Positions 60,319-64,000 of a stretch of 64,000 nt of DNA are shown here, one piece after another (the stretch's first letter is position 1; each line of letters opens with the position of its first letter). The translations under genes and the position numbers were made by a program. The notes under the pieces are model-generated. The model was not told where the DNA came from. It made no database searches and was given only the letters and a program-made list of their open reading frames with translations. This DNA is from CAZRHH01 sp964599885 (GTDB lineage: Bacteria; Chloroflexota; Dehalococcoidia; DSTF01; JACRBR01): assembly GCA_964599885.1 (NCBI GenBank), contig CAZRHH010000010.1, positions 19,046 through 83,045 of the forward strand, given 5' to 3'.

Positions 60319-61645
60319 CGGGCACCTCGCTCTCGTGTACGACCCGGCCGGCCGCGATCGTCGCGACGACGGCGCCCTTCAGCGTGATACCGGCGAGTGG
60401 CGTGTTCTTTCCCTTCGATGCGAAGGGCTCCGGTTCGACGGTCCAGTCAAGTGACGGATCAAGCAGCACGATGTCCGCCGGCGCGCCGATCACGAGCGTC
60501 CCGATTCCGGCGACGTGGCGATCGAGGCCGAGCGCCCGCACTGGAGCGGCGGTCATGCGCTCGATGAGCGCCGAAAGATCGATGCGGCCGGCGTGGACGA
60601 GTCGCATGCAGAGTGCGAATGCCGTCTCGAGGCCGCTGATGCCGAACGGGGCGTCGTCAAACTCGCACAGTTTTTCGACGTAGGCGTGGGGCGCGTGGTC
60701 GGTAGCGATGCAGTCGATGGTGCCGTCGGCCAGCGCTTCGACGCAGGCATCGACGTCGTCCTGCGAGCGGAGCGGCGGGTTGACCTTGGCGTTCGTGTCG
60801 TAGAGCAGCGCCTCGCCGCCCGCGGCACCGAAGGCGACGGCTTCATCTGTGAGGGTCAGGTGGTGCGGTGTGACTTCGGCGGTAACGTGCACGCCGCGCG
60901 CCTTGGCCGCGCGAATCGCGGCGATGGCACCGCGCGTGCTGACGTGCGCGATGTGTACGTGCGCTCCGGTCGCTTCGGCGAGCGCGATGTCGCGGCTCAC
61001 TGCGGATTCCTCGGCTGCGGATGGTGCGCCGCGCAAGCCGAGGCGCGTCGAGACCCAACCCTCGTGCATGACGGCATCCTTCGCGAGCGACGGCTCCTCG
61101 CAGTGGTCGATGATTGGCAAGCCGAAGCCGCTCGCGTATTCGAGCGCTCGGCGCATGAGCGTCGCGTCCCAGACGGGCGCGCCGTCATCGCTGAAGGCGA
61201 CGCAGCCGGCGTCGGCGAGATCGCCGAATTCGGCAAGCTCCTTTCCTTCGCGGTCGCGGCTGACGGCGCCAATCGGCAGCACGCGCACGACGCCGCGTGC
61301 GCCGGCTTCGCGCAGCACGTATTCAACGACGGAGCGGCTATCCATTGCGGGCTCCGTGTTGGGCATCGCGCAGACCGTTGTGAAGCCACCGCGCGCCGCC
61401 GCGCGCGTACCGGAAGCGATGTCTTCCTTGTACTCGAGACCGGGGTCGCGCAGGTGCGTGTGCACGTCGACGAAACCCGGCGTAACGATGAGGCCGCTCG
61501 CATCGATCTCGCGCGCATCGGATGCCTCGACTCGTGGTGAGAGCGCGACGATGCGCCCTTCGACAAGATGGATATCAGCGATGGCGTCGTGGCCGCTGGC
61601 GGGATCGATGAGGCGGCCGCCTCGCACGATGATGTTCTCGCTCAT
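60311..61645 (-). CDS. pyrC: Dihydroorotase
   Basis: The protein has 444 residues. It closes carbamoyl-aspartate to dihydroorotate. Metal-binding motifs are DVHTHLRDPGLEYKED (His-x-His), the Lys-like position in the middle, HVHIAHVSTRGA, and the catalytic CIATDHAPHAY. ATG at 61645 overlaps the pyrB stop (ATGA). The longer open frame upstream overlaps pyrB and is not used. It is of the class I type that often associates with pyrB product. Confidence 0.96.
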   Translation of the reverse strand: MSENIIVRGGRLIDPASGHDAIADIHLVEGRIVALSPRVEASDAREIDASGLIVTPGFVDVHTHLRDPGLEYKEDIASGTRAAARGGFTTVCAMPNTEPAMDSRSVVEYVLREAGARGVVRVLPIGAVSRDREGKELAEFGDLADAGCVAFSDDGAPVWDATLMRRALEYASGFGLPIIDHCEEPSLAKDAVMHEGWVSTRLGLRGAPSAAEESAVSRDIALAEATGAHVHIAHVSTRGAIAAIRAAKARGVHVTAEVTPHHLTLTDEAVAFGAAGGEALLYDTNAKVNPPLRSQDDVDACVEALADGTIDCIATDHAPHAYVEKLCEFDDAPFGISGLETAFALCMRLVHAGRIDLSALIERMTAAPVRALGLDRHVAGIGTLVIGAPADIVLLDPSLDWTVEPEPFASKGKNTPLAGITLKGAVVATIAAGRVVHESEVPVG

Positions 61646-62688
61646 AGCGCGCCTCTCGCGGCGGCGGTGCGGGCCGCGCGGCCGCCCGTGCGGGTGATGA
61701 GCCAGAGGATCGCCATGCGCACGGCGACGCCGTTCGTCACTTGTTCTTCGACGTGGGACTGGAGGCCGTGCGCTACTTCGTGGCTGATCTCGACGCCCTC
61801 GTTCATCGGACCGGGGTGCAGCACGAGCGCGCCGGGATTCGCGCGTGCGAGGCGCTCGGCGTTCACCTGGTAGAGGCGCGAGTACTCGCGCATGCCGGGG
61901 ACGAAGCCGCCGTGCATGCGTTCGTTCTGCATGCGAAGCGCCATCACGACATCGGCGCCTTCGATGGCGCGGTCGAGGTTCGTCTCGATATGCACAGGTG
62001 GCAGGCGACCTTCGCCTGCGCGCAGTCCGGCGGGCAGGAGTGTCGGCGGCGCGCAGAGTGTGACCTGCGCGCCAAGCGCGGTGAGCGACCACATGTTCGA
62101 GCGCGCGACGCGGCTATGCAGCGCATCGCCGACGATGACGATGCGCTTGCCGCGCACGTCGCCGACGCTGCCGCGGATGGTATAGAGGTCGAGGAGAGCC
62201 TGCGTTGGATGCGCATGCAGACCATCGCCAGCGTTGATGACGCTACAGTCCGCATGGCGTGCTGCGAGATACGGTGCGCCGGAGCGGTTGTGGCGCATCA
62301 CGAGTACGTCGGCACCGATGGCTTGTAGCGTCTTGACGGTGTCGATGAGCGACTCGCCCTTGGACACGCTGCTGCCCGATGCGGAAACGTTGATTACGTC
62401 GGCGCCGAGGATCTTTCCGGCGAGCTCGAAGGACGCGCGGGTGCGGGTGCTGTTCTCGTAGAAGAGCGTGACGATCGTCGTACCGCGGAGGGCGGGGACG
62501 CGCGGCACTTCGCGCGAGAGTACTTCCTTCATGGTGTCGGTGTTCGCCATCACGCGCTCAAGTTCGTCGACCGTGAAATCGTCGAGGTCGAGCAGGTGGT
62601 GGCGCTGCCACTCGGTGTCGTCGGCCGGAGCCGGGGGCAAGGATGGGGCGTCTGTGGCACGCGCATCGTGGGTTCGGATAGTTGTCAT
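61642..62688 (-). CDS. pyrB: Aspartate carbamoyltransferase
   Basis: The protein has 348 residues. It joins carbamoyl phosphate and aspartate. The carbamoyl-phosphate site is STRTRASFELAG (ENSTRTRASF), the middle has HPTQALLDLYT, and the end has LHPGPMNEGVEI. A 40-residue extension lies before the usual N-terminus. Its start at 62688 overlaps the pyrR stop by four bases. No separate regulatory subunit (pyrI) is seen. Confidence 0.96.
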   Translation of the reverse strand: MTTIRTHDARATDAPSLPPAPADDTEWQRHHLLDLDDFTVDELERVMANTDTMKEVLSREVPRVPALRGTTIVTLFYENSTRTRASFELAGKILGADVINVSASGSSVSKGESLIDTVKTLQAIGADVLVMRHNRSGAPYLAARHADCSVINAGDGLHAHPTQALLDLYTIRGSVGDVRGKRIVIVGDALHSRVARSNMWSLTALGAQVTLCAPPTLLPAGLRAGEGRLPPVHIETNLDRAIEGADVVMALRMQNERMHGGFVPGMREYSRLYQVNAERLARANPGALVLHPGPMNEGVEISHEVAHGLQSHVEEQVTNGVAVRMAILWLITRTGGRAARTAAARGAL

Positions 62689-63233
62689 CGCGTCACCCCC
62701 GCTTCGCGCGCGGCCGACACGCGGACGTACTCGTCGCCGTCCGTCTCTTCGAGGCGCACCTGCACGTCGTCGGCGCGGGATGTCGGGATGTTCTTGCCGA
62801 CGAAATCAGCGCGAATTGGCAGCTCGCGGTGGCCCCGATCGACGAGTACTGCGAGCTGGATACGTTCAGGCCGGCCGTAGTCGATGAGAGCGTCGAGGGC
62901 GGCGCGGACAGTTCGCCCGGTGTAGAGCACGTCGTCGACGAGGACGATGCGCTGGCCGCGGATCTCTGGCAAGTCGCTGGGCTGGATGTTGACGCTGGAC
63001 CCGCGTTCGGGCAGGTCGTCGCGGTAGAGGCCGACGTCGAGCGAGCCGACCGGCACGGCGTCCCCCTCGAACTCGGTGATGGCGCGCGCGATGCGATGCG
63101 CTAGGGGCACGCCGCGCGTGCGCATGCCGACGAACACAAGGCCCGCGGTGCCGCGATTGTTTTCGACGATCTCGTGCGCGATCCGGATCACGGCGCGGCG
63201 GATATCGTCGGCGGACATGATCGTGTCTTGCAT
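62685..63233 (-). CDS. pyrR: PyrR: pyrimidine regulator / uracil phosphoribosyltransferase
   Basis: The protein has 182 residues. ATG at 63233 has GGAGG 7 bases upstream. PyrR binds operon leader RNA when UMP or UTP is plentiful and lowers expression; it also has uracil phosphoribosyltransferase activity. It has the PRPP loop VLVDDVLYTGRTVRAALDAL and the family core VGMRTRGVPLAHRIA. It is the first gene of the operon, and its own leader has a PyrR-type hairpin. Confidence 0.97.
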   Translation of the reverse strand: MQDTIMSADDIRRAVIRIAHEIVENNRGTAGLVFVGMRTRGVPLAHRIARAITEFEGDAVPVGSLDVGLYRDDLPERGSSVNIQPSDLPEIRGQRIVLVDDVLYTGRTVRAALDALIDYGRPERIQLAVLVDRGHRELPIRADFVGKNIPTSRADDVQVRLEETDGDEYVRVSAAREAGVTR

Positions 63234-63234
63234 C

Positions 63235-63268
63235 AAAAAACCTCCTGCCCCGGGATCGGGTTGGAGGT
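63235..63268 (-). terminator. Attenuator hairpin over the pyrR ribosome binding site
   Basis: On the minus strand ACCTCC and GGAGGT form the stem around a 22-base loop rich in G and C, followed by TTTTTT and then the pyrR ATG. The right arm is the ribosome binding site itself. The hairpin can act as a terminator and as a block on translation. It should compete with an alternative fold tied to the PyrR-binding hairpin. Confidence 0.75.
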
Positions 63269-63318
63269 CGCGTAGGGGCGGGTGCGCGAAGATTGCGCCA
63301 GCGTCTTGCAGGGCATGA

Positions 63319-63353
63319 TTCAGTCCTTTCCGGCCTCTCGGGACCGGATTAAA
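63319..63353 (-). promoter_or_regulatory. PyrR-binding RNA hairpin
   Basis: The minus strand reads TTTAATCCGGTCCCGAGAGG and then CCGGAAAGGACTGA, which matches the PyrR-binding pattern known from Bacillus (stem with CCGG arms, internal bulge, and GAGAGG-type loop). It lies about 85 bases before the pyrR start. PyrR bound here should favour the attenuator hairpin. Confidence 0.8.
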
Positions 63354-63372
63354 GGGTTGCTGTTGTCGACCA

Positions 63373-63401
63373 AATATAGCTCGAATAGCGGGATTCGACA
63401 A
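63373..63401 (-). promoter_or_regulatory. Promoter of the pyrimidine operon
   Basis: TTGTCG (-35, at 63396-63401) and TATATT (-10, at 63373-63378) on the minus strand are 17 bases apart. Transcription would start near 63366, just before the PyrR-binding hairpin. An inverted repeat ACCCGCCGGCGGGT lies just upstream at 63412-63426. Confidence 0.75.
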
Positions 63402-63506
63402 GCTGACAATAACCCGCCGGCGGGTTGACACGCGGGGCGAATCAGACGGCAGGGCGGATGCCTGGCGTTGTACTGTACGTGGAACGGACGGTTACGGAGC
63501 ATGGGT

Positions 63507-64000
63507 ATGCCGGATCCCGCGGCGATCATTGCGAATCTCATACGCAAACACTCACTCGCGCTCATCGCCGGGACGATGGTGCTGGCGTTCGCGCTGTCGT
63601 GGGGGCTGCCACGGCTTGAGTTCAAGACGGGGCAAGAGACGCTGATCGACCCGTCGTCGAAGATCGCGCGCGACAACGCGCGGTTTCAGGCGGAATTCGG
63701 CGGCGAGCCGATGCTGTTGCTGTTCGAGGTGAGCGGCCGTGAGGGTGGCGACGGGGACATACGCGCGCTGTTCGACGCGGAGAACAGGGAGACGCTGCGG
63801 GCACTCACCACTGCAATGAACGAGAGTGGCAACTTCCACAGCGTCATCTCGCCGCTGCTTGTGCTCGAACTGGCGAAGACGCAGATCGCGACGCGTCTCA
63901 CGGAGGCGCCGCAGAAGCTGTTACGGGATCAGGACACCGCAGAGGCGCGGGCGCGCGCGGACGCCCTCGCGGGCGGCGAAACGGCGGAGCGGCAGCATGC
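63507..64000 (+). CDS. RND/MMPL-type transporter, 3' end outside the window
   Basis: The frame starts with ATG at 63507 (another ATG at 63501 in the same frame; GGAG at 7 bases favours 63507) and runs past the end of the window. The first 165 residues are seen: a basic start, a membrane helix (SLALIAGTMVLAFALSWGLP), then a periplasmic part with TGQETLIDPSSKIARDNARFQAEFGGEPMLLLFEV, which is typical of the HAE3/MMPL branch. The family exports lipids or hydrophobic compounds. It is divergent from the pyrimidine operon. Confidence 0.75.
   Translation, partial: MPDPAAIIANLIRKHSLALIAGTMVLAFALSWGLPRLEFKTGQETLIDPSSKIARDNARFQAEFGGEPMLLLFEVSGREGGDGDIRALFDAENRETLRALTTAMNESGNFHSVISPLLVLELAKTQIATRLTEAPQKLLRDQDTAEARARADALAGGETAERQH

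Overview
The window is high-GC bacterial DNA, most probably from a member of the phylum Chloroflexota. I infer this from gene content rather than from a marker gene: lipoproteins with a Gly/Asp-rich stretch after the lipobox, an archaeal-type phosphoglycerate mutase and an archaeal/non-discriminating-type AspRS, a PyrR-controlled pyrimidine operon, a T-box leader, a cyclic-di-AMP riboswitch, and many short dispersed intergenic repeats. Many starts are GTG or TTG.

Layout. (1) Bases 1 to about 27,916 form an accessory island. It carries a DUF4238 protein, a winged-helix protein, small Cys-rich proteins, a cupin, a YggT-like membrane protein, a HEPN-like protein with zinc ribbons, and a five-gene minus-strand defence operon (TIR protein, hsdM, hsdS, Abi_C-type protein, hsdR). 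It also carries an intact tyrosine recombinase and two decayed ones, an ice-binding-type surface protein, a secreted nuclease, a 2009-residue Rhs/YD-repeat protein with a lipoprotein behind it, and an unknown two-gene cassette whose front end is partly duplicated. The right edge cuts into comM (Mg-chelatase-like ATPase), which keeps only about its N-terminal two thirds. (2) Bases 27,917 to 53,900 look like normal chromosome: SMP-30 hydrolase, acyl-CoA dehydrogenase with a divergent APH-type kinase, tRNA-Arg(CCG), a cyclophilin, a c-di-AMP riboswitch over a tiny Cys protein, a GH36 alpha-galactosidase, dapF, miaA, tpiA, apgM, MidA, T-box plus aspS, a medium-chain dehydrogenase, a ferredoxin, and several lipoproteins. 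Its gaps hold several families of short repeats that I do not see in the island. (3) Bases 53,929 to 63,401 are a pyrimidine operon read on the minus strand: promoter, PyrR attenuator, pyrR, pyrB, pyrC, carA, a GNAT gene, a membrane protein gene, carB, pyrK. (4) The window ends inside a plus-strand RND/MMPL-type transporter gene.

How the genes work together. The island pairs DNA restriction-modification with candidate abortive-infection effectors (TIR NADase-like, Abi_C, HEPN-like) in tightly overlapping genes, so it reads as a layered anti-phage locus on an integrase-bearing element. The core part holds housekeeping genes under RNA-based control, with three leader elements (c-di-AMP, T-box, PyrR). 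All calls rest on reading the sequence and remembered family features; no search was run.
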